64,000 nt of DNA from Rhodocyclaceae bacterium (GTDB lineage Bacteria; Pseudomonadota; Gammaproteobacteria; Burkholderiales; Rhodocyclaceae). The notes beneath the pieces were generated by a model. It did no database searches. It was not told the DNA's origin and saw only the letters and a list, made by a program, of their open reading frames with translations. How positions within the stretch are numbered: position 1 is the stretch's first letter; every line of letters begins with the position of its first letter. Shown here piece after piece: positions 45,191 through 53,912 of this stretch. The stretch lies in NCBI GenBank assembly GCA_018261935.1, contig JAGTRP010000002.1, forward strand, positions 124,001-188,000, written 5' to 3'. Position numbers and translations under genes: made by a program.

Positions 45191-46056
45191 AATATGTGGA
45201 GCGACCTCTTCTGTTTCCCTGCGCCGGGAAACAGCTGGTGGGCATCCTGGCTCAGCCGGAACGCCATTCGCCCATCGGGGTGGTGATCGTGGTGGGCGGT
45301 CCCCAATACCGGGCTGGCAGCCACCGGCAGTTCGTATCCCTGGCCCGGGCCCTGGCGGCCGGGGGTTACCCGGTGCTGCGCTTCGATTACCGGGGCATGG
45401 GGGACAGCAGCGGGGAAATGCGCGGTTTCGAAGCCGTCGGCGAGGATATCGGCGGCGCCGTCGCCGCCCTCCATGGGGCCTGTCCCGAGGCGACGAGGAC
45501 GGTGCTCTGGGGATTGTGCGATGGCGCCTCGGCGGCCTTGCTGTACTGGGATGAGTGCCGCGATCCGAGGATCGACGGCCTGGTGCTGGTGAATCCCTGG
45601 ATCCGCTCGGAAGCCACCCAGGCCCGCACCCAGGTCAAGCATTATTACGGCCAGCGCCTCCTGCAGCGGGAATTCTGGTTGAAACTGTTGCGTGGGAATG
45701 TCGCCCTGGGCGACTCCCTTCTGGAACTGGGGCACAAGATCGGCCTGTCCGTGGCCAGGGCGGCGCCGTCCGGACAGCTGTCCTACCACGCCCGCATGGC
45801 CAGGGCCTGGCGGGATTTCCCGGGACAGCTCCTGCTGATCCTCAGTGGGCAGGATTACGTCGCCAAGGAGTTCCTCGAATATGCCCGGAGCGATGCCGCA
45901 TGGTCGGGTTTCCTGGATCGGCCCGGAGCCGAGCGCATCGACCTGGCGGCTGCCGATCATACCTTCTCCGCCAAGGGGCAGCAGGAAGGCCTGGAGACGG
46001 CGGTCCTGGGCTGGCTGGAGCGCCAGGCGTGGGAGGCGGAGCGCCTGGCCGGCTAG
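45187..46056 (+). CDS. Hydrolase 1, exosortase A-associated (TIGR03100-like), Cys nucleophile
   Basis: A 289-residue alpha/beta hydrolase. GVVIVVGGPQYRAGSHRQFV and RFDYRGMGDSSGE are family motifs. The elbow is LWGLCDGASAAL with Cys111 at the nucleophile position, the same alignment position as Arg111 of hydrolase 2. AADHTFSAKGQQE near the end offers the catalytic His. The start is set by ATGA overlap. A terminator-like hairpin follows. Confidence 0.9.
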   Translation: MKYVERPLLFPCAGKQLVGILAQPERHSPIGVVIVVGGPQYRAGSHRQFVSLARALAAGGYPVLRFDYRGMGDSSGEMRGFEAVGEDIGGAVAALHGACPEATRTVLWGLCDGASAALLYWDECRDPRIDGLVLVNPWIRSEATQARTQVKHYYGQRLLQREFWLKLLRGNVALGDSLLELGHKIGLSVARAAPSGQLSYHARMARAWRDFPGQLLLILSGQDYVAKEFLEYARSDAAWSGFLDRPGAERIDLAAADHTFSAKGQQEGLETAVLGWLERQAWEAERLAG

Positions 46057-46070
46057 GGTAGGGGCGGACA

Positions 46071-46099
46071 AAAAAAGGCGGGTCTTTCGACCCGCCTTT
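46071..46099 (-). terminator. Terminator for the lyase-like gene (and end of the hydrolase operon)
   Basis: The stem GGCGGGTC/GACCCGCC has a 4-nt loop. The - strand copy ends in seven T, so it mainly serves the convergent gene at 46148. On the + strand only TTT follows. Confidence 0.75.
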
Positions 46100-46147
46100 G
46101 GGGGGCCGGCGCAGGGCTATCGAGCCGCGCCGGCAAGGTGCTCCTCC

Positions 46148-48361
46148 TTATTTCTTGACGGGGCCGATGTACTTCTTGGACACGACCACGTTGTCGATGT
46201 ACATGCCCAAGTCATGGGGAACCATGCTGGTGCCGCCATAGTAATGGTTGAACCAGGCCATCTCGATCGGCCAGCCAGAGACCGTCCGCAGGTTCAGGTT
46301 GGTCTTCTCGTAGGCCAGCTTGCCATCGACCCACACCCGCAAGATGCCGTTCCGGGAACCCGGGGTATTCATCTTCACGTACTGCTCGATGGAATACCAG
46401 CGGTTCTGTTCCACCATCCCCAGGCCGTTCTGCTGCCACGACCAGTGGTCGCCGTAGATGGTGGCCATGTCGGCGTGGTAGGCGTAGGTGCCTAGCAGGA
46501 TGCGGGGGTAGACCGGGTTGCTCGGGTCATTGGTGGTAAAGAACGAACCCCGCAGACTCCAGCCGTCGGTGCCGGTACAGGCCCGGCCGCCGTTGCCGCA
46601 GGCGGCATTGGACCCGGAGAGGCCCGGCATCTTGCCGCCGTCCGGGGTGTTCTGGAAGTTGGACCCCAGGCGGAGGTTGTAGCGCATGTACAGCTCATCC
46701 GGCTGATAGCCCATGATCTTCTGGGTCTTCAGCTGCAGGGAGATGCCGAAGTTGGTGCCCGATTCGATCCGTACCCGCAGAGCCGAGTTGTTCAGCGGCT
46801 GGAAGCCGTTCGAGTCGGAGCTGACCGGTTCAGCGGTCCAGTTGCTCGGCTTGGTGGAGTATCCCCAGCGCTGATAGTAGTTGCTCTGCTCGAAGCGTTC
46901 CACGAAGACGACATTGGGGTCGTTCTCGATCCCCACGTCGTTCGGGTAGGCCGCCGCGACGCCCTGCTGCACCGGAACGTTGGCCCCGGTTTCCGGCTGG
47001 CGCAACTGGTACACGCCGACGGATGCGGTGCCGGAGGAAGACGCCGTGGTCAGCTTCAGGGTGGCGGAACTGACGTCGCTGCGCCGCGGGATGTCGAAGG
47101 ACAGGGCGGATTTCAGCGAGGAACTTACGGTCAGGGTGCTCGCCGTGCCCTTGGCGTAGGCTGTCGAGCAATCCAGGTAGGAGTCGGCATTGGGCTTGAC
47201 CGTGGCGGTGGTGCCGTTGGTGTAGGTCACGGTCAGGACCGGCGGGGCCGAGCCTTCCCGGGAACTGAAGTACACGGTGCCGCTGGTTTCGTTGGGCACC
47301 AGTTTCAGCATCACGCCCCGGTAGGCGGTCGGGGAAGCCCAGCCCTTGACGAGGCTGGTGACGTCAAGGCTGTAGGCCTTGCCGGCGCCGCTCGCCAGCA
47401 CCTTGGCGAATGGAGTGGCGCCCTGGGCGCTGTTGCTGGCGTCGAACCAGTCGCCGCCCTTGTTGCGCCAGGTCAGCTTGGCTGCGCTGTTCCAGGCGGA
47501 GCAAGTGACGCCGGTGCTGCCGTCGTAGAGCCGATACCAGGCCGGCGGCTCGGAACTTGTCGGGGTCGGGGTGGGATCCGGCGTGGGTGTCGGAGTGGGT
47601 GTGGGCGTCGGCGTCGGAGTGGGCGTCGGAGTGGGCGTCGGAGTGGGCGTCGGAGTGGGCGTCGGAGTGGGCGTCGGAGTGGGCGTCGGAGTGGGCGTTG
47701 GAACGGTCGTTGCCCCGGGTTGCCGCATCTGGAAGACGCCGGCCGAGACGTTGCCGTACTGGCCAGTGGTGGTCATGGTCAGGGTCGCGCTCACCACATC
47801 GCTCCGGCGCTGGGCACCGAAGCGCAGGACGATGTTCTGGACCTTGTCCAGGACCATGGTGCTGGAAGTGCCGATGGGGGTGTACCAGGGGCACTGCAAT
47901 TGGGAATCGGCCTGGGTGGTCAGGGTGGCGGCGGAGCCGTCGGCATATCTGACGACCAGCTTCGGCGCCACGCTGCCCTGCCGGGAGCTGAAGACCACGG
48001 CATTGCTGCCGCCGATGTTGCGGACCACGATGCCGCGATAGACCGAGGCGTTGCCCCAGGCCTTGACCATGCTGGTCACGTCCCAGCTCACCGATTTCAC
48101 CGTATTGGTGTCGGTGATGTAGGCCACTTTGAAGGCATTGGTGCCCTGGGCGGCGCCCGAGGCGTCGACCCAGTCGCCGCCCTTGTTTTTCCAGGGGGTC
48201 GATGTTGCCTTGTCCCAGTACTGGCAGCTGACCCCGGTGGAGCTGTCGTTGAAGTCGGACAGGGCCCATGCAGGCAGGGAGGCCGCGAGTCCAAGGATGG
48301 CAATGACGGATTTCTTGCGGGCGAAGACGCGCCGCAGGCTGGCGTTGTCGAATCTAGACAC
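46148..48361 (-). CDS. Large secreted polysaccharide-lyase-like protein with two DNRLRE-like modules
   Basis: A 737-residue exported protein from GTG 48361 (GGAGA upstream). The signal peptide ends AWA before LSDFNDSSTG. Two related modules (about 30-225 and 280-480) each open with STGVxCxxW, followed by WxNKGGDWxDA and SSR-containing strands, like DNRLRE/CBM96 domains. A Thr-Pro linker of about 45 residues joins them. The last 250 residues resemble PL14/alginate-lyase-like jelly rolls: YMRYNLRLGSNFQNTPDGGKMPGLSG, RNGILRVWVDGKLAYEK and MYIDNVVVSKKYIG. It has no PEP-CTERM tail. Cleavage of a uronate polymer made by this locus is inferred. Confidence 0.75.
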   Translation of the reverse strand: MSRFDNASLRRVFARKKSVIAILGLAASLPAWALSDFNDSSTGVSCQYWDKATSTPWKNKGGDWVDASGAAQGTNAFKVAYITDTNTVKSVSWDVTSMVKAWGNASVYRGIVVRNIGGSNAVVFSSRQGSVAPKLVVRYADGSAATLTTQADSQLQCPWYTPIGTSSTMVLDKVQNIVLRFGAQRRSDVVSATLTMTTTGQYGNVSAGVFQMRQPGATTVPTPTPTPTPTPTPTPTPTPTPTPTPTPTPTPTPTPTPTPTPDPTPTPTSSEPPAWYRLYDGSTGVTCSAWNSAAKLTWRNKGGDWFDASNSAQGATPFAKVLASGAGKAYSLDVTSLVKGWASPTAYRGVMLKLVPNETSGTVYFSSREGSAPPVLTVTYTNGTTATVKPNADSYLDCSTAYAKGTASTLTVSSSLKSALSFDIPRRSDVSSATLKLTTASSSGTASVGVYQLRQPETGANVPVQQGVAAAYPNDVGIENDPNVVFVERFEQSNYYQRWGYSTKPSNWTAEPVSSDSNGFQPLNNSALRVRIESGTNFGISLQLKTQKIMGYQPDELYMRYNLRLGSNFQNTPDGGKMPGLSGSNAACGNGGRACTGTDGWSLRGSFFTTNDPSNPVYPRILLGTYAYHADMATIYGDHWSWQQNGLGMVEQNRWYSIEQYVKMNTPGSRNGILRVWVDGKLAYEKTNLNLRTVSGWPIEMAWFNHYYGGTSMVPHDLGMYIDNVVVSKKYIGPVKK
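47619..47702. repeat. 12-bp minisatellite encoding the Thr-Pro linker
   Basis: Six perfect and one imperfect tandem copies of GTGGGCGTCGGA (+ strand), flanked by degenerate copies back to about 47571. The unit is four codons, so copy changes alter linker length without frameshift. Confidence 0.9.
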
Positions 48362-48557
48362 AGCTATCTCCAAGAAAGTGAACAAAGCACCGGGGAGGGC
48401 ATGTATTTCGATCGACGTGGGCCGTCTCACCTGCCGGCACCGCATTCCGGGTACCGGACTCCCTGTCGCTGCTGCGACCGGTGAAACTCTTTTTTTCTTG
48501 GAGAACGCCGATGAACTTTGCGGCCACGAAACAACCTGTGACTGCAGTCCTCCCTGG

Positions 48558-48575
48558 CTATTACTAAAGTAATAG
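48558..48575. promoter_or_regulatory. Palindromic operator candidate 1
   Basis: CTATTACT-AA-AGTAATAG, a perfect 8-bp dyad in an AT-rich patch about 200 bp upstream of the lyase-like gene. Confidence 0.5.
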
Positions 48576-48600
48576 TGTGAGGCATTGTACGTACCTAGAA

Positions 48601-48625
48601 CCTACTGTCAAGCACTAACAGTAGG
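48601..48625. promoter_or_regulatory. Palindromic operator candidate 2
   Basis: CCTACTGT (48601-48608), a 9-nt spacer and ACAGTAGG (48618-48625), a perfect 8-bp dyad. It resembles a LexA box but has 9 nt instead of 8 between CTGT and ACAG, so another regulator is likelier. Confidence 0.5.
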
Positions 48626-48967
48626 GATAACTCAGGTCTTGCCTGCATTCAGCGAGGTCCCGCGGCCGGGCATATGACCCTGTCCCATGCAATCGTCTTT
48701 GCTGGCCGCCATGCGGGTGGCAAACAGCGCAAAAAGCGGGGCCAGGATTTCCTCTAGGGAAAGCCGGTGAACCCTCCATTCAGGTCATGGCAAACCAGGG
48801 AGCCGCAGAGAAGGCCGGCCGGGATGTCCCGCTCTTGAATACCGGTTGGCACCCCATACAGCGAAATCTGGCAAGCGCCTAGCCTTATGTCACGCCACCG
48901 GCCGGTCTCATTCCGAATATCAGCAGGCCGGGCAGGGAGCCGCGGGTGCTAGCCGAGGAGTTCGATT

Positions 48968-50347
48968 TTGCTTAAGCCGTTTATTTACTGTGGTCGGTGG
49001 GGCGGGCTGCTGCAACTATCCTTCGACGCCATCTTCCTGGGCGTCATTGTCTTCTCCTCGATCAAGTGGATCGACCACGGTCCGCCGGTGGGGGGGGCCA
49101 TGCTGGGACTCTATGCCGCCGCCCTGGTGGTTGCCGCAATGGCGCTCAAGGCGTGGTCCGGCGACTGGCAGCGACCGGCCCATCGCCTGGATCTGCCGCC
49201 CTCCTGGATGCGCCTCGGATTCCTGCTCTACCTGGTGGTGCCGAGCGCCTACGCCGTTTCCGCCGTCCTGCCCCTGGCCGAGATGGACCGCCAGCTGGTG
49301 GAGCTCTCCGCCCTGGCGGTGGCGTTCACCGTCCTGACCACCCGGGCCATCGCCCTGCCGGGAACGGCGGCGGCCATCCGCTATCGGGTCCTGGTCTTTG
49401 GCATCGGCGAAAAGGCCGGGGCTGTGGAGAAGGCCCTGCGGGAATCCGATCCGGCGGTGGAAATCGTCGGTTTCTACCCCGGCCCCCTGGAAACGGAAGC
49501 CAAGGTGATGTCCAACGGCGTGCTGTCGCGGGCCGTCTCCCTGACCGACACGGCCGTGGAGCTGCAGGCCGACAGCATCGTCGTGGCCGTGACGGAGCGG
49601 CGCGGCGGCCTGCCCCTGCGGGAACTCCTGGACTGCCGCCTGTGCGGCGTGCGCGTCCTCGATCTGGAGAGCTACTTCGAGCAGACCCTGGGGCAGATCC
49701 GGCTGGACGCCCTCTATGCGGGCTGGCTGGTCTTTGGCCAGGGCTTTCGCCAGGGCGCGCTGCGCAGCGCGGTCAAGCGGCTATCCGACGTCGTTTTCGC
49801 CGCCGCCCTGCTGACCCTGGCGCTGCCGGTCATGGCCCTGGCCGCCATCCTCATCGTCCTGGAGAGCGGCTTTCCCATCCTCTACCGGCAGGAGCGGGTC
49901 GGCCGCAACGGCCGCCTGTTCAACGTCATCAAGTTCCGCAGCATGCGCACCGACGCCGAAAAGGATGGCAAGCCCCGCTGGGCTACCGCCCAGGACGACC
50001 GCATCACCCGGGTGGGGCGAGTCATCCGCAAGCTGCGCATCGACGAGCTGCCCCAGCTCTTCAGCGTCCTGGCCGGCGACATGAGCCTGGTGGGGCCTCG
50101 CCCCGAGCGCCCCTTCTTTGTGGACAAGCTGATGCGGGAAATCCCCTTCTATGCCGTGCGGCACAGCATCAAGCCCGGCCTGACCGGATGGGCCCAGGTG
50201 CGCTACCACTACGGCGCCACGGTGGAGGACTCCGCCGAAAAGCTCCAGTACGACTTGTACTACGTGAAGAATCACAGCCTGGCCCTCGATTTGCTGATCC
50301 TGTTCAAGACCGTCGGCGTGGTGCTGACCGGGAAGGGGGCCAACTGA
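48968..50347 (+). CDS. epsB: XrtA-system undecaprenyl-phosphate sugar-phosphate transferase (TIGR03013-like)
   Basis: Initiates repeat-unit assembly by loading a sugar phosphate onto the lipid carrier at the inner membrane. In its 459 residues several N-terminal membrane helices and a Rossmann-like middle domain (RYRVLVFGIGEKAGAVEKAL) lead to the bacterial sugar transferase domain. That domain carries KRLSDVVFAAALLTLALPVM, FPILYRQERVGRNGRLFNVI, KFRSMRTDAE, IDELPQLFSVLAGDMSLVGP and KPGLTGWAQVRY. The start is TTG 48968, seven bases after GAGGAG. It lies far from epsEFG but is transcribed with the prs genes. Confidence 0.93.
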   Translation: MLKPFIYCGRWGGLLQLSFDAIFLGVIVFSSIKWIDHGPPVGGAMLGLYAAALVVAAMALKAWSGDWQRPAHRLDLPPSWMRLGFLLYLVVPSAYAVSAVLPLAEMDRQLVELSALAVAFTVLTTRAIALPGTAAAIRYRVLVFGIGEKAGAVEKALRESDPAVEIVGFYPGPLETEAKVMSNGVLSRAVSLTDTAVELQADSIVVAVTERRGGLPLRELLDCRLCGVRVLDLESYFEQTLGQIRLDALYAGWLVFGQGFRQGALRSAVKRLSDVVFAAALLTLALPVMALAAILIVLESGFPILYRQERVGRNGRLFNVIKFRSMRTDAEKDGKPRWATAQDDRITRVGRVIRKLRIDELPQLFSVLAGDMSLVGPRPERPFFVDKLMREIPFYAVRHSIKPGLTGWAQVRYHYGATVEDSAEKLQYDLYYVKNHSLALDLLILFKTVGVVLTGKGAN

Positions 50348-50402
50348 CCATGGACCGGACACTGGCCGGCCGGCCCCATCCCGCCTCGTTTCCCCCGGCT
50401 CC

Positions 50403-52517
50403 ATGGCAGGCGGCATGATCCCGGCGGCGGCGAGTTACGGCCTGGGCGCGCTGGCCTACAGTGCCCTGGTCCTGCAGCTCATCCATCTGCTCTGGCGGCG
50501 CCGGGGCGGGGGGCGTCTGGGCGTCATGCTTGCCGTGGCCGTCCTCTCCGCCGCCTGGGGCTGGCTCGGCTTCGCCTATGCCACCCGCTTCGAGCCGAGT
50601 TTCCTGGCCCTGGGGATCCTGACCGATATCCTGCGCTATGGCGGCTGGTATGCCTTCCTGCTCCTCCTCCTGGTTCACCCGGGGGAACGCGGCGGCGGGA
50701 CATGGTCCCGGCCCCCCTGGCTGTTGTCGGTGGCTACCGGCCTGGGACTGCTGCTCCTTTTCGCCCTCGGCTCGGTGGTCCTGGGGATCGTTTCCGGAGG
50801 CTATTTCTACCACCCGGGCCTTTTTCACATGCTGGCCCTGGCGGTCCTGGCCCTGGTTTTCCTGGAGCAGTTGTACCGCAACATCTCGCCGGATGGGCAG
50901 TGGAACGTCAAGCCCCTGTGCCTGGGCCTGGCCGGGGTCTTCATCTTCGACATCTATTTCTATTCCGACGCCGTCCTCTTCAATCGGGTGGATGGCCAGG
51001 CGTGGACTGTGCGCGGCGCCGTCCACGGCCTCGTCGTTCCCCTGCTGGCCCTCTCCGTCAGCCGCGGCCAGGGCTGGGCCGACCGCATCCGGCTGTCCCA
51101 CCGGGCGGCGCTGCACACGGCGGCCTTGTCCCTGGCCGGGGCCTACCTGCTGTTCATTGCCGCCGTCGGCTATTACGTCCGCTACTTCGGCGGCGAGTGG
51201 GGGAGGGCGCTGCAGCTGGGCCTGGTCTTCGCCGCCCTCATGGTCCTCGGCCTGCTGGCCGCTTCGGCCGCCATGCGGGCCAAGCTGCGGGTCCTGGTCC
51301 GGAAGCATTTCTTCAGCTATCGCTATGACTACCGGGAGGAGTGGCTGCGCTTCACCCGCACCCTGTCGCCCCAGGATTCTCCCCGGGAGATGGGGCAGCA
51401 GGCGATCCGCGGCCTGGCCGACATGCTGGAAAGTCCGGCCGGGGGCCTGTGGCTCAAGGACGCCGGACAGCCTTTCTTCTATCTGGCCGCCCGCTGGAAC
51501 ATGGCGCCGGTGGCCGCCCGGGAGGAGGCCGGCTCGTCCCTGTGCACCTTCCTGGCCGGCAGCGGCTGGGTGATCAATCTGGAGGAGGTGCGCTGTTTCC
51601 AGAAACGCTACGACGGCCTGGAACTGCCGGCCTGGCTCCTGGAACTGCCCAATGCCTGGCTGCTGGTCCCCCTCCTGGCGGGCAGCGAACTGGTCGGCTT
51701 CGTGGTCCTCACCAGCCCCCGCACTCCCGTGCCGGTGAACTGGGAAGTCAACGACCTCCTGAAGACCGCCGGCCGCCAGGCTGCCAGCTTCATCGCCCAG
51801 ATGCAGGCGACCGAGGCCCTGCTGGAAGCCCGCAAATTCGACGCCTTCAACCGTATGTCGGCCTTCGTGGTCCATGACCTCAAGAACATCGTCTCCCAGC
51901 TCTCCCTGATGGTGCGGAATGCCGAGCGCCATCGCGCCAATCCGGAATTCCAGCAGGACATGCTGACCACCGTCCAGGATGCGGTGGACCGGATGCGCCA
52001 GCTCATGCTGCAGCTGCGGGAGGGGAGCGCGCCGGCGGGGCTGTCCTGCGGGGTCGACCTGGCCCGGGTGGTCGGCCGCATCCAGGCGGCCAAGGCCCGC
52101 CACGGCCAGGCCATCGAGGTGGAGATCGGCGAGCCCCTGGTCACCCGTGGCCAGGAAGAGCGCATCGAACGGGTCATCGGCCACCTCGTCCAGAACGCCA
52201 TCGAGGCCAGCGACGGCCTGGGGCGGGTCTGGATCAAGCTGGGGCGCCAGGGCAGCCAGGCCCGCATCGAGGTGGGGGACAACGGCCGCGGCATGTCCCC
52301 GGAATTCCAGCGGGAGCGCCTGTTCAAGCCCTTCCAGACCACCAAGGAGGCGGGGATGGGTATCGGGGCCTACGAGAGTTTCCTGTACGTCAATGAGCTG
52401 GGAGGAAAGATGCTGGTCGATAGCGAGGTCAACCAGGGCACCCGGGTCGCCATCCTGCTGCCGGTTCTGGAGGTGGGCGGGCGTTCCGGCCTGGACCGGC
52501 AGGAGGCGGCCGCATGA
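50403..52517 (+). CDS. prsK: XrtA/PEP-CTERM-system sensor histidine kinase PrsK
   Basis: A 704-residue membrane kinase with about nine N-terminal helices (1-300) and a GAF-like sensor region (about 330-470). The H-box FVVHDLKNIVSQL has phospho-acceptor His491. The ATPase core follows with LVQNAIEASDG (N), VGDNGRGMS (G1) and GMGIGAYES (G2). It overlaps prsR by 4 nt, and the pair is a classical two-component system. The start is 50403 or 50415; neither has a strong ribosome site. In Zoogloea-like bacteria PrsK-PrsR with sigma-54 is reported to drive PEP-CTERM genes. Confidence 0.92.
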   Translation: MAGGMIPAAASYGLGALAYSALVLQLIHLLWRRRGGGRLGVMLAVAVLSAAWGWLGFAYATRFEPSFLALGILTDILRYGGWYAFLLLLLVHPGERGGGTWSRPPWLLSVATGLGLLLLFALGSVVLGIVSGGYFYHPGLFHMLALAVLALVFLEQLYRNISPDGQWNVKPLCLGLAGVFIFDIYFYSDAVLFNRVDGQAWTVRGAVHGLVVPLLALSVSRGQGWADRIRLSHRAALHTAALSLAGAYLLFIAAVGYYVRYFGGEWGRALQLGLVFAALMVLGLLAASAAMRAKLRVLVRKHFFSYRYDYREEWLRFTRTLSPQDSPREMGQQAIRGLADMLESPAGGLWLKDAGQPFFYLAARWNMAPVAAREEAGSSLCTFLAGSGWVINLEEVRCFQKRYDGLELPAWLLELPNAWLLVPLLAGSELVGFVVLTSPRTPVPVNWEVNDLLKTAGRQAASFIAQMQATEALLEARKFDAFNRMSAFVVHDLKNIVSQLSLMVRNAERHRANPEFQQDMLTTVQDAVDRMRQLMLQLREGSAPAGLSCGVDLARVVGRIQAAKARHGQAIEVEIGEPLVTRGQEERIERVIGHLVQNAIEASDGLGRVWIKLGRQGSQARIEVGDNGRGMSPEFQRERLFKPFQTTKEAGMGIGAYESFLYVNELGGKMLVDSEVNQGTRVAILLPVLEVGGRSGLDRQEAAA

Positions 52518-53872
52518 ATACGGCGAAATCCCGCTGCCTGCTCATCGTCGAGGACGACCTCGCCCTGCAGAAGCAGATGCGCTGGGCTTTCGACCGTTTC
52601 GAAATCGCCACTGCCGCCGACCGGGAGGGCGCCCTGGTGCAGTTGCGCCGGCACGCACCGGCGGTGGTGACCATGGATTTGGGCTTGCCCCCCGAACCGG
52701 GCTCGGTATCCGAAGGCTTCCGGCTCCTGGAGCAGATCCTGGCGGTGGCCCCGGATACCAAGGCCATCGTCCTCACCGGCCAGAACGAGCAGGCCCACGC
52801 CCTGCGGGCGGTGGCCTCGGGGGCCTACGATTTCTTCGCCAAGCCCTTCGAGCCGGAACTGCTGGCCCTGACCATCGAGCGGGCCTTCCGCCTCCACGAC
52901 CTGCAGCAGGAGAACCGGCGGCTCCAGGCCATGCAGCAACCGGCGGCCCTCTCCGACCTCATTACCCGGGACCCGGAGATGCTGCGCCTGTGCCGCACCA
53001 TCGAGAAGCTGGCCGGCAGCGGCGCCACCGTCCTCCTCCTGGGGGAGAGCGGCACCGGCAAAGAACTCCTGGCCCGGGGGCTGCACCAGTCTTCCCTCCG
53101 GGCCCGGGAGCGCTTCGTGGCCATCAATTGCGCCGCCATTCCCGACAATCTCCTGGAGAGCGAACTGTTCGGCTACGAGAAGGGAGCCTTCACCGGCGCT
53201 GGCAAAACTTCGCCGGGCAGGATCGAGACCGCCCACCGGGGCACCCTCATGCTCGACGAGATCGGCGACCTGCCCCTGACCCTCCAGGCCAAGCTCCTGC
53301 GCTTCCTGCAGGAGCGGGTGATCGAGCGGGTCGGCGGCCGCCACGAGATTCCGGTGGATGTCCGCATCGTCTGCGCCACTCACCAGGACTTGAAGGCCCT
53401 GGTGCGGGAAGGGCGTTTCCGGGAGGACCTCTACTACCGGCTGGCGGAGATTGTCCTGGATATCCCCCCTCTGCGGGCCCGCCCGGGGGATGCGGCCCTC
53501 CTGGCCCACGCCTTCCTGCGCCGCTTTGCCCTCGAGCAGAAGCGCGGCGCCATGGTCCTGGGCGAGGACGCCCTGCAGGCCATCGAAACTTACGGCTGGC
53601 CGGGCAACGTGCGGCAGTTGGAAAACTGTGTCAAGCGGGCGGTCATCATGGCCGAAGGCAACCAGCTCACCTGCCGCGACCTCGGCCTCGACGCCGTGGC
53701 CGCCGACCAGGGCATGGACTTCGACCTGCGCACGGTTCGGGACGAGGCGGAGAAGCGCGCCGTCATCGCCGTCCTCGGCCGGGTCAACGGCAATGTCGTC
53801 AAGGCGGCGGAGCTCCTGGGGATCAGCCGGCCCACCCTCTACGACCTGATGCACCGTTTCGGCCTCAAATAG
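52514..53872 (+). CDS. prsR: Sigma-54-dependent response regulator PrsR
   Basis: A 452-residue enhancer-binding protein. The receiver domain has phospho-acceptor Asp55 in VVTMDLGLPP. The AAA+ domain has Walker A LGESGTGKELLARG, the sigma-54-contacting GAFTGA loop (residues 224-229) and TLMLDEIGDLPL. The C-terminus is a Fis-type helix-turn-helix (VNGNVVKAAELLGISRPTLYDLM). It is the obvious activator for the sigma-54 promoter at 27777 and the candidate binder of the 19-bp repeats there (inference). Confidence 0.95.
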   Translation: MNTAKSRCLLIVEDDLALQKQMRWAFDRFEIATAADREGALVQLRRHAPAVVTMDLGLPPEPGSVSEGFRLLEQILAVAPDTKAIVLTGQNEQAHALRAVASGAYDFFAKPFEPELLALTIERAFRLHDLQQENRRLQAMQQPAALSDLITRDPEMLRLCRTIEKLAGSGATVLLLGESGTGKELLARGLHQSSLRARERFVAINCAAIPDNLLESELFGYEKGAFTGAGKTSPGRIETAHRGTLMLDEIGDLPLTLQAKLLRFLQERVIERVGGRHEIPVDVRIVCATHQDLKALVREGRFREDLYYRLAEIVLDIPPLRARPGDAALLAHAFLRRFALEQKRGAMVLGEDALQAIETYGWPGNVRQLENCVKRAVIMAEGNQLTCRDLGLDAVAADQGMDFDLRTVRDEAEKRAVIAVLGRVNGNVVKAAELLGISRPTLYDLMHRFGLK

Positions 53873-53912
53873 CCGCGGCGGCCAACCCTGAACGTTGATG
53901 GAGGTGACCCCG

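Larger units (their letters stand above)
48362..48967. other. 606-nt divergent intergenic region
   Basis: It lies between the lyase-like gene (-) and the sugar-phosphate transferase gene (+), and no coding sequence is supported. It contains an AT-rich patch at about 48480-48630 with two perfect dyads (next entries). TGGCAC at 48847 has no correctly spaced -12 element. Both promoters should lie here. Confidence 0.6.

Noticed and set aside
47571-47704. CRISPR-like or transposon repeat
   Set aside because: The repeats are contiguous 12-bp units without spacers and code for Thr-Pro within a real gene.
48601-48625. LexA (SOS) box
   Set aside because: CTGT and ACAG are separated by 9 nt; the LexA site needs 8. 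The genes at hand have no SOS theme.
48846-48861. Sigma-54-like site TTGGCACCCCATACAGC before the sugar-phosphate transferase gene
   Set aside because: The -24 half is perfect, but the GC of the -12 half is 11 nt away instead of 10, and the element lacks the TTGC core.
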